A DNA stretch of 62,315 nucleotides, taken from assembly GCA_028687035.1 (NCBI GenBank), contig JAQUAX010000018.1, positions 1 through 62,315 on the forward strand, in the 5' to 3' direction. The notes under the pieces are model-generated. The model worked only from the letters and a program-made list of their open reading frames with translations, did not search any database and was not told the origin of the DNA. The stretch comes from Dechloromonas sp. (lineage in GTDB: Bacteria; Pseudomonadota; Gammaproteobacteria; Burkholderiales; Rhodocyclaceae). A program made the translations under genes and the position numbers. Below are positions 40,078 through 49,671 of this stretch, in pieces; within the stretch, counting starts at the first letter, position 1, and every line of letters begins with the position of its first letter.

Positions 40078-40538
40078 GGCCGGCTCCCGCCGGCGGCGGA
40101 TTTCGGGTAGCCCGCGAGGTCGAGCAGGTCGTGCCACGGCGCGGCGGCGTAGCCGCGGAAATGCTGGCGCCCGACCTTGAGCACCGGCACCGACGCGTCG
40201 CCGCTCAGGGCCTTCAGTTCGGCGACGTCGGCCTCGTTCTGCAGCGATTTCTCGGTGTGGGGCACGCCGCGCTGCTTCAGCAGATCGCGCGCCTGGCTGC
40301 ATTCGCTCTGGCAGTTGGGCGCGGTGTACAGCGTCACCGGGAAGCTTTCCATGGCCCGCCGGGCGGCGTAGGACATGCCGGCGCCCGGCTCGGCGGGCGT
40401 GCTGGCCGACAGGTTCTTCGCGGTCGACGGCGGCGGGGCGTCGGAAATCACGGTGCGGCCGGCCGGGTCGGTCCACCGGTAGGTCTGGGCGTCGGCGCCG
40501 GCACAGGCCAGCAGCAGGATCAGGGCGAGTCGGTGCAT
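40074..40538 (-). CDS. Exported DUF4124-glutaredoxin fusion protein
   Basis: This 154-residue protein has a signal peptide (MHRLALILLLACAGADA). A short DUF4124 module follows with QTYRWTDPAGRTVISDAPPP, then a glutaredoxin-like domain. The latter has the redox segment TLYTAPNCQSECSQARDLL, which is CxxxC rather than CxxC, and the cis-Pro loop ASVPVLKVG. It is probably periplasmic and may reduce or isomerise disulfides. It overlaps exodeoxyribonuclease III by four bases and follows oligopeptidase A by 16. Confidence 0.85.
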   Translation of the reverse strand: MHRLALILLLACAGADAQTYRWTDPAGRTVISDAPPPSTAKNLSASTPAEPGAGMSYAARRAMESFPVTLYTAPNCQSECSQARDLLKQRGVPHTEKSLQNEADVAELKALSGDASVPVLKVGRQHFRGYAAAPWHDLLDLAGYPKSAAGGSRP

Positions 40539-40554
40539 AGCTTTACCTCCGGGG

Positions 40555-42612
40555 TCAGGCGGCGACCATGCCGCTGTGGCGCAGCAGCGCGTCCGGGCTC
40601 GGCTCGCGGCCGCGGAAGGCGCGGAAGTTCTCCAGCGCCGGGCGTTCGCCGCCGCGCGACAGGATCTCGTCGAGGAAGCGCCGGCCGACCACCGGGTCGA
40701 ACGGATCGCCGGCCTCCTCGAAGGCGGCGTAGCAGTCGGCCGACAGCACTTCGGCCCACTTGTAGCTGTAGTAGCCGGCCGCGTAGCCGCCGCCGAAGAT
40801 GTGCGAGAAGCTGTTCGGGAAACGGTGCCATTCGGGCGGGATCAGCACGGCGACCTCGCGGCGCACCTCGTCGAGCAGGTCCATCACGGTCGACGTCCCC
40901 GCGGGGTCGAATTCGCAATGCAGGCGCATGTCGAACAGCGAGAACTCGAGCTGGCGCACGGTCATCATGCCGCTCTGGAAATTGCGGGCGGCCAGCATCT
41001 TGTCGAACAGCGCGCGCGGCAGCGGCTCGCCGGTGTCGATGTGGGCGGTCATGTCCTGCAGCACGCTCCATTCCCAGCAGTAGTTTTCCATGAACTGCGA
41101 CGGCAGTTCGACAGCGTCCCATTCGACGCCGTGGATGCCGGAAACGCCCAGTTCGGTGCCGCGGGTCAGCAGGTGATGCAGGCCGTGGCCGCATTCGTGG
41201 AACAGCGTCGTGACTTCGTCGTGCGTGAAGGTCGCCGGCTTGCCGCCGACCGGGCGGGCGAAGTTGCAGTTCAGGTAGGCGATCGGCTTCTGGATGCCGT
41301 CGCCGGTACGCTTGCGCGAGCGCGCCTCGTCCATCCAGGCGCCGCCGCGCTTGGTCTCGCGCGCATACAGGTCCATGTAGAACTGGCCGACCAGTTCGCC
41401 GTCCGGCGTCTCGATGCGGTAGAAGCGGACGTCCTCGTGCCAGGTCGGCGCGCCGTCTTCCCTGACCCTGACCGAGAACAGGCTTTCGATGACCTTGAAC
41501 AGCCCGGCGATCACCTTGGGCTCGGTGAAGTACTGCTTCACTTCCTGCTCGGAGAACGCGTAGCGGGCCTGCATCAGCTTCTCGGAGGCATAGGCGGCGT
41601 CCCAGGGCTGGAAGTCGGCGATGCCCAGCTCGTCCCCGGCGAAGGCCTTCAGCTCGGCGATGTCCTTCTCGGCGAAGGGTTTCGCCTTCTTCGCCATGTC
41701 GCGCAGGAAGCCGAGCACCTGGACCGGCGTGTCGGCCATCTTGGAATACAGCGAGACTTCCGCGAAGTTCGCGAAGCCGAGCATCCGGGCATCCTCGGCA
41801 CGCAGTTCGAGCAGGCGCTGCATCACCGGGCCGTTGTTCCATTCCGGCTTCGAGTAGCCGTTGTCGATCTCGGCGGCACGCGTCGCGTACGCGCGGTACA
41901 TGCGTTGACGCAGTTCGCGGTTCTCGGCGTACTGCATCACCGGGCCGTAGGAGGGGGCGTGCAGCGTGAATTTCCAGCCGGCGAGGCCGGCCTTTTCCGC
42001 GACCTCGCGGGCGGCGTCACGCGCGTAGTCGGGCAGGCCGGCGAGCAGCGCCTCGTCGGTGACGACCTCGGCGAAGGCGTTGGTCGCGTCGAGCAGGTTT
42101 TCCGAGAACTTCGCGGACAGCTGCGACAGCTCCTCCATGATCGCCTGGAAGCGCGGCTTCTGGTCTTCCGGCAGTTCGGCGCCGCCGAGACGGAAATCGC
42201 GGATCTCGTTGTCGACGATCTTCTTCTGTTCCGCGGTCAACGCCGAAAATTCGGCGCTTTTGCGCAGCGCGCGGTACTTGTCGAACAGCGCGAGGTTCTG
42301 CCCGAGCTCGGTGTAGAAGCGGGAGATTTCCGGCAGCATCGCGTTGTAGGCTTCGCGCCAGGCCGGCACGTCGTTGACCGAATGCAGGTGGCCGACGATG
42401 CCCCAGGCGCGGCCCAGGCCCTCGAGTCCGTCGCCGAGCGGGCCGGCGAAGTCGGCCCAGGTGGCCGGCGTGGCGTCGGCGGTCAGGCGCTCGATCAGCG
42501 CCCGGCCGTCGGCGAGCAGCGATTCGATGGCCGGCCTGACGTGTTCCGGCTGGATCAGGTCGAAGCGGGGCAGGTCGGAAAAGTCGAGCAGGGGATTGGC
42601 GGCAGCGTTCAT
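40555..42612 (-). CDS. prlC: Oligopeptidase A (M3 family)
   Basis: This 685-residue zinc metallopeptidase degrades short peptides, including cleaved signal peptides, in the cytoplasm. The zinc motif HECGHGLHH begins at His472 (HExxH 472-476), with the third ligand Glu about 25 residues later in GVEWDAVELPSQFMENY. I used the ATG at 42612 (MNAAANPLLDFSDLP), which matches the family N-terminus. It heads a minus-strand set running into the DUF4124-glutaredoxin, exodeoxyribonuclease III and Crp/Fnr genes. Confidence 0.96.
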   Translation of the reverse strand: MNAAANPLLDFSDLPRFDLIQPEHVRPAIESLLADGRALIERLTADATPATWADFAGPLGDGLEGLGRAWGIVGHLHSVNDVPAWREAYNAMLPEISRFYTELGQNLALFDKYRALRKSAEFSALTAEQKKIVDNEIRDFRLGGAELPEDQKPRFQAIMEELSQLSAKFSENLLDATNAFAEVVTDEALLAGLPDYARDAAREVAEKAGLAGWKFTLHAPSYGPVMQYAENRELRQRMYRAYATRAAEIDNGYSKPEWNNGPVMQRLLELRAEDARMLGFANFAEVSLYSKMADTPVQVLGFLRDMAKKAKPFAEKDIAELKAFAGDELGIADFQPWDAAYASEKLMQARYAFSEQEVKQYFTEPKVIAGLFKVIESLFSVRVREDGAPTWHEDVRFYRIETPDGELVGQFYMDLYARETKRGGAWMDEARSRKRTGDGIQKPIAYLNCNFARPVGGKPATFTHDEVTTLFHECGHGLHHLLTRGTELGVSGIHGVEWDAVELPSQFMENYCWEWSVLQDMTAHIDTGEPLPRALFDKMLAARNFQSGMMTVRQLEFSLFDMRLHCEFDPAGTSTVMDLLDEVRREVAVLIPPEWHRFPNSFSHIFGGGYAAGYYSYKWAEVLSADCYAAFEEAGDPFDPVVGRRFLDEILSRGGERPALENFRAFRGREPSPDALLRHSGMVAA

Positions 42613-42626
42613 GGTCTTCCGGAAAT

Positions 42627-42652
42627 GAAAACGGGCGGTCGATGCCGCCCGT
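42627..42652 (-). terminator. Terminator after the DUF2189 gene
   Basis: An 8-bp stem (42631-42638 with 42645-42652) with a six-base loop is followed on the minus strand by TTTTCATTT. It separates the DUF2189 gene from prlC. Confidence 0.8.
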
Positions 42653-42671
42653 GCTGGGTGACGTAAGCGTC

Positions 42672-43445
42672 CTATTCTACTAGGTCGCGATAGGCGTGCC
42701 ACGAGGCGTGGCCGAGCAGCGGCATCAGCACGACGAGGCCGAACAGCAGCGTCGCGAAGCCGATCAGCGTCAGCCCGACGATCAGTCCGGCCCACAGCAG
42801 CAGCGGCGCCGGATTGGCCTGGCAGGCACGCAGGCTGGCCAGCATCGCGGTCGCGATGTCGGCGTCGCGGTCGACCATCATCGGCACCGAAATAACGGCC
42901 AGCGCGAAAACGAACAGCGCCAGCACGCCACCGAGAGCCAGCCAGGTGGCCAGCAGCGCGACGTGTTCGCCGCCGAACACGAGGTCGTACAGGTAGGCCC
43001 CGGTCGAGACGCCGCCGCTGCCGCCGAGCAGCGAGAAGGCGATCGCCGTGAAGCGCTCCCAGAACATCGCGACGAAGGCGAGCAGCAGCCCGAACAGCGC
43101 CAGGCTCTCGCCGTTGCTGCGGAAGACGCGCAGCGAATCGATGAAGAACAGGCGTTCGCCCCGGCCGGCGCAGCGGCTCAGTTCGTACAGCCCGGCGGCG
43201 AGCAGCGGCGCGACCAGGAAGAAGCCGGAGACGGCGACGGTGACCAGATGCGGCGAGTCGATCGCGGCGAGCAGGATCAGGTCGCCACCCAGCGCGAACA
43301 GCAGGCCGTAGGCCAGTGATGGCAGCGGGTTCGCCCGCAGGTCGTGCCAGCCGGCGCGCAGCCAGCGCAGCGGACGGTCGAGCGGGACGCGGCGGATGGT
43401 GGGCAGCGCGAAGCCGCGCTCGGGGAAATCGTGGGACAGTTTCAC
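42672..43445 (-). CDS. DUF2189 integral membrane protein
   Basis: The 257-residue protein has six or so hydrophobic helices and matches the DUF2189 family. It shows the short N-terminal lead-in LPTIRRVPLDRPLRWLRAGW and the C-terminal end HASWHAYRDLVE. The family is common in beta- and alphaproteobacteria and has no assigned function. I chose the GTG at 43445 because GGAGG lies five bases upstream; a GTG eight codons earlier is the alternative. It is flanked by hairpins on both sides, so it looks monocistronic. Confidence 0.85.
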   Translation of the reverse strand: MKLSHDFPERGFALPTIRRVPLDRPLRWLRAGWHDLRANPLPSLAYGLLFALGGDLILLAAIDSPHLVTVAVSGFFLVAPLLAAGLYELSRCAGRGERLFFIDSLRVFRSNGESLALFGLLLAFVAMFWERFTAIAFSLLGGSGGVSTGAYLYDLVFGGEHVALLATWLALGGVLALFVFALAVISVPMMVDRDADIATAMLASLRACQANPAPLLLWAGLIVGLTLIGFATLLFGLVVLMPLLGHASWHAYRDLVE

Positions 43446-43478
43446 GGCAGCCTCCGTCGGGGAAGTCACTGCCGTTGG

Positions 43479-43499
43479 ACCCGGCCGCAGCGGCCGGGT
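43479..43499 (-). terminator. GC hairpin downstream of purC
   Basis: An 8-bp stem (43479-43486 with 43492-43499) closes a five-base loop 39 bases beyond the purC stop. There is no T-run, so termination is uncertain. Confidence 0.45.
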
Positions 43500-43537
43500 T
43501 CAGTCGCCGGGACGCCGTCGGCGCCCCGGGCGGGGGC

Positions 43538-44470
43538 TTACAGCGTGCGGCCGGTCAGCTTCTCGTAGGCCTCGACGTACTTGGCGCTGGTCCGGGCGAC
43601 GACGTCGGCCGGCAGGCTGGGGCCGGGCGCCTTCTTGTTCCAGTCCAGGGTTTCCAGGTAGTCGCGGACGTACTGCTTGTCGTAGGACGGCGGGTTGCTG
43701 CCCTCGGCGTACTGGTCGGCCGGCCAGAAGCGCGAGGAATCCGGGGTCAGCGCCTCGTCGATCAGGTGCAGCGTGCCGGCGGCGTCGATGCCGAACTCGA
43801 ACTTGGTGTCGGCGATGATGATGCCGCGCGTCGCCGCGTAGGCCGAGGCTTCCTGGTACAGGCGGATCGCCGCGTCGCGCGCCTCGGCGCACAGCTGGGC
43901 GCCGGTCTTGCCGGTGCCGGCCAGCGCGGCGTTCAGCGTCGCGTCGCAGTTGGCGGCGGCCTGCTCGAAGGAGACGTTCTCGTCGTGGTCGCCGACTTCG
44001 GCCTTGGTCGCCGGCGTGAAGATCGGCGACGGCAGCCTGGCGGCCAGCTTCAGGCCGGCCGGCAGCGCGATGCCGCAGATCGCGCCGGTCTGCTGGTAAT
44101 CCTTCCAGCCGGAACCGATCACGTAGCCGCGGACGACGGCTTCGATCGGCAGCGGCTTCAGGCGCTTGACGACGACGGCGCGGCCGCGCACCTGCTCGCG
44201 TTCATTGTCGGCAACCACCGATTCCGGATCGACGCCGGTCAGCTGGTTGGGAACGATGTGGCCGAGCTTGTCGAACCAGAAGTTGGCGACGGCCTGCAGC
44301 ACTTCGCCCTTGCGCGGGATCGGGTCCGGCAGGATGACGTCGAAGGCCGACAGGCGGTCGGTGGTGACGATCAGCAGCTTGTCGGCGTCGACCGCGTAGA
44401 TGTCGCGGACCTTGCCCTTGGACAGGAGCGGCAGGCTGGTGATGGAGGATGCGAAGAGCGGTGCGGTCAC
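43538..44470 (-). CDS. purC: SAICAR synthetase
   Basis: PurC couples aspartate to CAIR with ATP in purine synthesis. The 310-residue form is of the longer type common in betaproteobacteria. Motifs include [37 protein letters not shown] and [13 protein letters not shown] with the metal-binding Asp, followed by [12 protein letters not shown]. Translation starts at a GTG. It is separated from DUF3422 by only 34 bases and may share its transcript. purD and purH are elsewhere in the window. Confidence 0.96.
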   Translation of the reverse strand: MTAPLFASSITSLPLLSKGKVRDIYAVDADKLLIVTTDRLSAFDVILPDPIPRKGEVLQAVANFWFDKLGHIVPNQLTGVDPESVVADNEREQVRGRAVVVKRLKPLPIEAVVRGYVIGSGWKDYQQTGAICGIALPAGLKLAARLPSPIFTPATKAEVGDHDENVSFEQAAANCDATLNAALAGTGKTGAQLCAEARDAAIRLYQEASAYAATRGIIIADTKFEFGIDAAGTLHLIDEALTPDSSRFWPADQYAEGSNPPSYDKQYVRDYLETLDWNKKAPGPSLPADVVARTSAKYVEAYEKLTGRTL

Positions 44471-44504
44471 GGTCGGTTTCCGAAAGCAAAAGATGGATTA
44501 TAAA

Positions 44505-45794
44505 TCAATGCGCTTCGCCTTCCTCGGCGGCGAGCTTGCGGCGCATGCGGTGGGTGCCCCAGGCGAGCAGCCCGGCGATCAGCGGGATCGACAGCGCGGT
44601 GATGACGTCGGTGTTCAGGTGGTGCAGTTCCTTGCTGCCCTTGGCCAGGTACTGCACCAGTTGCGAGCCGTAATAGGTCAGCACGACCACGGACAGGCCT
44701 TCGACGGTTTCCTGCAGCCGCAGCTGCAGCCGGGCGCGACGGTTCATCTGCGACAGCAGTTCCTGGTTCTGGCGCTCGAGTTCCATGTCGACGCGGGTGC
44801 GCAGCAGCTGGCTGGTCCGCGCGATGCGCGCCGACAGGTCCTCCTGGCGGGCGGCGACGGCGGCGCAGGTGTTCAGCGCCGGGGCCAGCCGGCGCTCCAT
44901 GAAACCCTTGATCGTCGGGTAGCCGGAAACCCGGCTTTCCTTGAGGTCGGCGATGCGTTGCTGCACCAGCCGGTAGTACGCGGCGGCCGCGCCGAAGCGG
45001 AAATTGGTGTTGGCCAGCGAATGCTCGACTTCGGCGGCCAGCCGGGTCAGGTCGGCGAGCACGGTGCGTTCGTCGAGCGGCGTCGCGGCCGACACCATGC
45101 GGTCGATCAGTTCGGCCAGCTCGGCTTCGGCCCGGTTCAGCAGCTTGCCGACCGCCTTGGCGACCGGGAAGGCGAGCAGCGCCATCAGCCGGTAGGTCTC
45201 GATCTCGACCAGGCGCTGGATGGTCCGTCCGCCGCGCTGCCGGCCCAGGCTTTCGTCGATCACCGTGAACTGCGAGAAGCCGTCGTGCAGCCGCAGGTCG
45301 GTGAACAGCCAGGCCGCTTCGCCGGCGATCTGCGAGATGATCTGCGTGTCGCCGCGGCCGCTCAGCTGCCAGACCATCTCGGTCGGCGTCGGCGACGTGT
45401 TGGTCAGGAATTCGATGTGGGCGGCCGCGATGACCTGGCCCGGAATGGCCTGGACCCAGTCGGCCGGCGCCGCGCCGAGCGCGGTTTCGCCGGAGCGCGG
45501 GGCCTGCAGCGGCGCCGCGAAGAAGGTATAGGTCGAGAACTCGCCGTGCATCTCCCACTTCAGCTTGAAGCGGCCGCAATCGATGATCAGGTGGGTCGCC
45601 TCGGCGCTCGGTTCGATCGGCAGACCGAGCCGCTCGTAGAGCTGGGCGAGATGGCTGCGCTCGGCGTCGAGGTCGTGGTCGTCGCGGGTGTAGGCGATGA
45701 AGCTGATCAGCGCCGGCGCTTCCAGAGGAATCGGCGGTCGGGTATGCACCTCGTCGTTGAGGCGCTGGCGGAGCGGATGGTTGCGCAGTTCCAC
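44505..45794 (-). CDS. DUF3422 family membrane-anchored protein
   Basis: This 429-residue protein matches DUF3422. The conserved start NHPLRQRLNDEVHTRPP is followed by a soluble domain and coiled-coil-prone helices (QEDLSARIARTSQLLRTRVD). Two C-terminal membrane helices (VVVLTYYGSQLV and ALSIPLIAGLLAWG) follow, a plan resembling CorA-like or DUF155-type proteins. The function is unknown. Translation starts at GTG. It sits between the fba terminator and purC. Confidence 0.85.
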   Translation of the reverse strand: MELRNHPLRQRLNDEVHTRPPIPLEAPALISFIAYTRDDHDLDAERSHLAQLYERLGLPIEPSAEATHLIIDCGRFKLKWEMHGEFSTYTFFAAPLQAPRSGETALGAAPADWVQAIPGQVIAAAHIEFLTNTSPTPTEMVWQLSGRGDTQIISQIAGEAAWLFTDLRLHDGFSQFTVIDESLGRQRGGRTIQRLVEIETYRLMALLAFPVAKAVGKLLNRAEAELAELIDRMVSAATPLDERTVLADLTRLAAEVEHSLANTNFRFGAAAAYYRLVQQRIADLKESRVSGYPTIKGFMERRLAPALNTCAAVAARQEDLSARIARTSQLLRTRVDMELERQNQELLSQMNRRARLQLRLQETVEGLSVVVLTYYGSQLVQYLAKGSKELHHLNTDVITALSIPLIAGLLAWGTHRMRRKLAAEEGEAH

Positions 45795-45809
45795 GGCAGG
45801 GCTCGAAAT

Positions 45810-45834
45810 GAAAAAGGCCGCAATGAGCGGCCTT
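45810..45834 (-). terminator. fba terminator
   Basis: An 8-bp stem (45814-45821 with 45827-45834) with a five-base loop is followed on the minus strand by TTTCATTT. It closes the central carbon cluster just before DUF3422. Confidence 0.8.
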
Positions 45835-45856
45835 CGAATGTATCAAAAATCGCCGG

Positions 45857-46921
45857 TCAATTGACGATCTGGTTCAGTTCGCCGCGGGCGTAGCGCTCGG
45901 CCATCTTGTCGAGCGGGATCGGCTTGATCTGGCTGGCGCGGCCGGCGCAGCCGAAGGCTTCGTAGCGGGCGACGCAGATCTTCTTGGCGGCCTCGCGGGC
46001 CGGCTTCAGGTAGTCGCGCGGGTCGAACTTGGACGGATTCTCGACCAGGTAGCGGCGGACCGCGGCCGTCATCGCCAGCCGGATGTCGGTGTCGATATTG
46101 ACCTTGCGCACGCCGTGGGCGATGCCCTTGACGATTTCCTCGACCGGCACGCCGTAGGTTTCCTTCATGTCGCCGCCGAATTCGCGGATCTCGGCCAGCA
46201 GTTCCTGCGGCACGGAAGACGAGCCGTGCATCACCAGGTGGGTGTTCGGGATGCGGGCGTGGATCTCGGCGATGCGGTCGATCGCCAGGATGTCGCCGGT
46301 CGGCTTCTTCGTGAACTTGTAGGCGCCGTGGCTGGTGCCGATCGCGATGGCGAGCGCGTCGCAGTTGGTCTGCTTGACGAAGTCGGCGGCCTGGTCCGGG
46401 TCGGTCAGCAGCTGTTCGCGGGTCATGTGGCCTTCGGCGCCGTGGCCGTCTTCCTTGTCGCCCTTCATGGTTTCCAGCGAGCCGAGCACGCCGAGTTCGG
46501 CCTCGACCGAGACGCCGATCGCGTGCGCGAACTTGACGACTTCGCGCGAGACGGCGACGTTGTACTCGTAGGACGACGTGGTCTTGCCGTCGGCTTCCAG
46601 CGAGCCGTCCATCATCACCGACGTGAAGCCGGAGCGGATCGCCGACATGCAGACGGCCGGGCTCTGGCCGTGGTCCTGGTGCATGACGACCGGAATGTGC
46701 GGATAGGCTTCGAGGGCGGCCAGGATCTGGTGGCGCAGGAAGGGCTCGCCGGCGTATTTGCGGGCGCCGGCCGAGGCCTGCATGATCACCGGCGCGTCGA
46801 GCTGGTTGGCGGCCTCCATGATGGCCCAGACCTGTTCCATGTTATTGACGTTGAAGGCGGGCAGGCCGTAGCCGTTCTCGGCGGCATGGTCGAGCAGTTG
46901 GCGCATGGAAACGAGAGGCAT
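45857..46921 (-). CDS. fba: Class II fructose-bisphosphate aldolase
   Basis: This 354-residue zinc-dependent aldolase interconverts fructose 1,6-bisphosphate with the triose phosphates. It belongs to the class IIB/CbbA-like branch. The zinc-binding HQDHG ([14 protein letters not shown]), a second zinc region [10 protein letters not shown] and the C-terminal [11 protein letters not shown] are present. AGGAG lies six bases before the ATG. It is the last gene of the fbp-tkt-gap-epd-pgk-pyk-fba run; the 42-base gap after pyk could hold its own promoter (TAGAAT-like). Confidence 0.95.
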   Translation of the reverse strand: MPLVSMRQLLDHAAENGYGLPAFNVNNMEQVWAIMEAANQLDAPVIMQASAGARKYAGEPFLRHQILAALEAYPHIPVVMHQDHGQSPAVCMSAIRSGFTSVMMDGSLEADGKTTSSYEYNVAVSREVVKFAHAIGVSVEAELGVLGSLETMKGDKEDGHGAEGHMTREQLLTDPDQAADFVKQTNCDALAIAIGTSHGAYKFTKKPTGDILAIDRIAEIHARIPNTHLVMHGSSSVPQELLAEIREFGGDMKETYGVPVEEIVKGIAHGVRKVNIDTDIRLAMTAAVRRYLVENPSKFDPRDYLKPAREAAKKICVARYEAFGCAGRASQIKPIPLDKMAERYARGELNQIVN

Positions 46922-46963
46922 GGGAACTCCTGTAGTTATTCGGTTTTAGTCGATCGTTCTATT

Positions 46964-48397
46964 CTAACCGGCCTGCTGTTCGCCGACACGGACGATCTTC
47001 AGCGTGTTGGTGCCGCCGGTCGAGCCGATCGGCTCGCCGATGGTCAGCACGATCAGGTCGCCGGCCTCGACGACGCCGCGGTCGATCAGCAGCTGTTCGG
47101 CCTCGGCCAGCAGCAGGTCGCGGTCGGTGTGCTGCTGCTGCATCGGCAGCGGCCGCACTTCGCGGTACAGCGCCATGCGGGCGACCGATTCGGCGTCCGG
47201 GGTCAGCGCGTAGATCGGCACGCCGCAGTTCAGCCGGCTCATCCACAACGCGGTCGAGCCCGACTGGGTCAGCGCGGCGATCGCCTTGACCTTCAGGTGG
47301 TGCGCGGTCCAGATCGCGGCCATCGCGATCGACTGGTCGATGCGCGTGAACACGCGGTCGAGGAACTCGCGGTCCAGCGTGACCTCGGCCGAGCGTTCGG
47401 CCTCGACGCAGACGCGGGCCATCGATTCGATGGTCTCGACCGGGTACTTGCCGCTCGCCGTTTCGGCCGACAGCATCACCGCGTCGGTGCCGTCGAGCAC
47501 CGCGTTGGCGACGTCCGAGACTTCGGCGCGGGTCGGCACCGGCGAATGGATCATCGATTCCATCATCTGCGTCGCGGTGATGGTCAGCTTGTTGCGGTCG
47601 CGCGCCAGGCGGATCATCTTCTTCTGCAGCGCCGGCACCGTGGCGTCGCCGACTTCGACCGCGAGGTCGCCGCGGGCGACCATGATGCCGTCCGACGATT
47701 CGAGGATTTCCTCGAGGTTGGCGACGGCCTCGACGCGCTCGATCTTGGCGATCAGCACCGCGTCGCTGCCGGCGGCGCGCAGCAGCTGGCGCGCCATGTA
47801 CATGTCGGCGGCGCTCTTCGGGAAGGAGACGGCGACGAAATCGACGCCGATCTGCGCGGCGGTCCGGATGTCGTCCATGTCCTTGCCGGTCAGCGCCGGC
47901 GCCGTCAGGCCGCCGCCCTGGCGGTTGATGCCCTTGTTGTTCGACAGTTCGCCGCCGACCAGCACGCGGGTGTGGATTTCATGCCCGCGCACCGCGTCGA
48001 CCGCGAGTTTCAGCCGGCCGTCGTCGAGCAGCAGGATATCGCCCGGATGGACGTCCTTGGGCAGGTCGCGGTAGTCGAGGCCGACCCGCTCCTGGCTGCC
48101 GAGCGTGCATTGCGCGTCGAGGATGAAGCTTTCGCCGGCGATCAGCGTGATCTTGCCGCCGTCGAACTTGCCGACGCGGATCTTCGGTCCCTGCAGGTCG
48201 CCGAGGATGCCGACGGTGCGGCCGAGCCGGGCGGCGACTTCGCGGATCGTCGCGGCGCGCGCCTTGTGATCCTCGGCGGTGCCGTGCGAGAAATTCATCC
48301 GGACGACATCGACTCCGGCGGCGACCATGCGTTCGAGCACTTCCGGCATCGAGGACGCGGGGCCCAGCGTGGCAACGATCTTGGTATGGCGCGACAT
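46964..48397 (-). CDS. pyk: Pyruvate kinase
   Basis: Pyruvate kinase makes pyruvate and ATP from phosphoenolpyruvate. The 477-residue protein starts RHTKIVATLGPASS. It has VVRMNFSHG, the catalytic Lys in AVLIAKIERVEAV (barrel) and MVARGDLAVEVGD for metal and substrate binding. MLSAETASGKYPVETI follows, and the C-terminal allosteric domain ends at NTLKIVRV. The ATG at 48397 follows pgk by 70 bases that contain a strong GC hairpin. Confidence 0.96.
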   Translation of the reverse strand: MSRHTKIVATLGPASSMPEVLERMVAAGVDVVRMNFSHGTAEDHKARAATIREVAARLGRTVGILGDLQGPKIRVGKFDGGKITLIAGESFILDAQCTLGSQERVGLDYRDLPKDVHPGDILLLDDGRLKLAVDAVRGHEIHTRVLVGGELSNNKGINRQGGGLTAPALTGKDMDDIRTAAQIGVDFVAVSFPKSAADMYMARQLLRAAGSDAVLIAKIERVEAVANLEEILESSDGIMVARGDLAVEVGDATVPALQKKMIRLARDRNKLTITATQMMESMIHSPVPTRAEVSDVANAVLDGTDAVMLSAETASGKYPVETIESMARVCVEAERSAEVTLDREFLDRVFTRIDQSIAMAAIWTAHHLKVKAIAALTQSGSTALWMSRLNCGVPIYALTPDAESVARMALYREVRPLPMQQQHTDRDLLLAEAEQLLIDRGVVEAGDLIVLTIGEPIGSTGGTNTLKIVRVGEQQAG

Positions 48398-48429
48398 GTG
48401 TCTCTTCCTTGTTGGTTTTGTCGTGCGGC

Positions 48430-48459
48430 GCGGCGTCGACCGCGAACGGTCGACGCCGC
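48430..48459 (-). other. Hairpin between pgk and pyk
   Basis: A perfect 12-bp stem (48430-48441 with 48448-48459) with a six-base loop lies eight bases after the pgk stop. No T-run follows, so it may be an RNA-stabilising or processing hairpin rather than a terminator. Confidence 0.6.
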
Positions 48460-48467
48460 CGTAAGGC

Positions 48468-49652
48468 TTATTTTGCGGCGCGTTCCTCGAGGATGGCGAT
48501 GGCCGGCAGGGTCTTGCCTTCGAGGAATTCCAGGAAGGCGCCGCCGCCGGTCGAGATGTAGCCGACCTGGCCGGCGATGTCGAACTTGGCGATGGCGGCC
48601 AGCGTGTCGCCGCCGCCGGCGATCGAGAAGGCCTCGGAGTGGGCGATCGCCGAGGCCAGCATCTTGGTGCCGCCGGCGAACTGCGGCAGCTCGAAGACGC
48701 CGACCGGGCCGTTCCAGACGATGGTGCCGGCATTGGCGATGATCTCGCCGAGCTTGGCGGCGGTCTTCGGGCCGACGTCGAGGATGCGGTCGTTGGCATG
48801 CACGTCCTCGACCGGGATTTTGTTGGCGCGGGCCAGCGCCGAGACTTCGTCGGCGACGACGACGTCGGTCGGCAGCGGCACTTCGGCGCCGCGTTCCTTC
48901 ATCATGTCCATGATCGCGTGCGCTTCCTTGACCAGGTCGGGCTCGGCCAGCGACTGGCCGATGCGCTTGCCGTCGGCGAGCAGGAAGGTGTTGGCGATGC
49001 CGCCGCCGACGATCAGCTGGTCGACCTTCTCGGCCAGCGACTTCAGGATGGTCAGCTTGGAGGACACCTTGGAACCGCCGACGATGGCGACCAGCGGGCG
49101 CTTCGGCGAGTGCAGCGCCTTGGACAGCGCGTCGATCTCGGCACCCATCAGCATGCCGGCGCAGGCAACCGGAGCGTACTTGGCGATGCCGTGCGTCGTG
49201 GCTTCGGCGCGGTGCGCGGTGCCGAAGGCGTCATTGACGTAGATGTCGCACAGCTTGGCCATCTTCTGCGCCAGTTCGTCGTTGTTCTTCTTCTCGCCCT
49301 TGTTGACGCGGCAGTTCTCGAGCAGCACGACCTCGCCCGGATTGACCTCGAAGCCGCCATCGACCCAGTCGGTGATCAGGCGGACCGGCTGCTTCAGCAG
49401 CTGGCCGAGACGCACGGCGACCGGGGTCAGGCTGTCCTCGGGGTTCAGCTCGCCTTCGGTCGGACGGCCGAGGTGGGAGGTGACCATGACCGCGGCGCCC
49501 TTTTCGAGGCAGTACTTGATCGACGGCAGCGAGGCGCGGATCCGGGTGTCCTCGGTGATGTTGCCGGCCTCGTCCTGCGGCACGTTGAGGTCGGCGCGGA
49601 TGAAGACGCGCTTGCCGGAAACATCGAGATCGCTCAGCTTGATGACGTTCAT
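48468..49652 (-). CDS. pgk: Phosphoglycerate kinase
   Basis: Pgk interconverts 1,3-bisphosphoglycerate and 3-phosphoglycerate with ADP/ATP. The 394-residue protein has [13 protein letters not shown] at the N-terminus, [11 protein letters not shown], the linker/hinge [20 protein letters not shown] and the nucleotide loop [10 protein letters not shown] near the C-terminus. It follows epd by 19 bases, so the two are probably one transcript. Confidence 0.97.
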   Translation of the reverse strand: MNVIKLSDLDVSGKRVFIRADLNVPQDEAGNITEDTRIRASLPSIKYCLEKGAAVMVTSHLGRPTEGELNPEDSLTPVAVRLGQLLKQPVRLITDWVDGGFEVNPGEVVLLENCRVNKGEKKNNDELAQKMAKLCDIYVNDAFGTAHRAEATTHGIAKYAPVACAGMLMGAEIDALSKALHSPKRPLVAIVGGSKVSSKLTILKSLAEKVDQLIVGGGIANTFLLADGKRIGQSLAEPDLVKEAHAIMDMMKERGAEVPLPTDVVVADEVSALARANKIPVEDVHANDRILDVGPKTAAKLGEIIANAGTIVWNGPVGVFELPQFAGGTKMLASAIAHSEAFSIAGGGDTLAAIAKFDIAGQVGYISTGGGAFLEFLEGKTLPAIAILEERAAK

Positions 49653-49671
49653 GGTTCTCTCCTGTGCAAAG

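Noticed and set aside
46115..48742. An 875-codon plus-strand frame opposite fba and pyk
   Set aside because: It is an antisense shadow across two confirmed genes and their intergenic gap. Long open antisense frames recur throughout this high-GC window.
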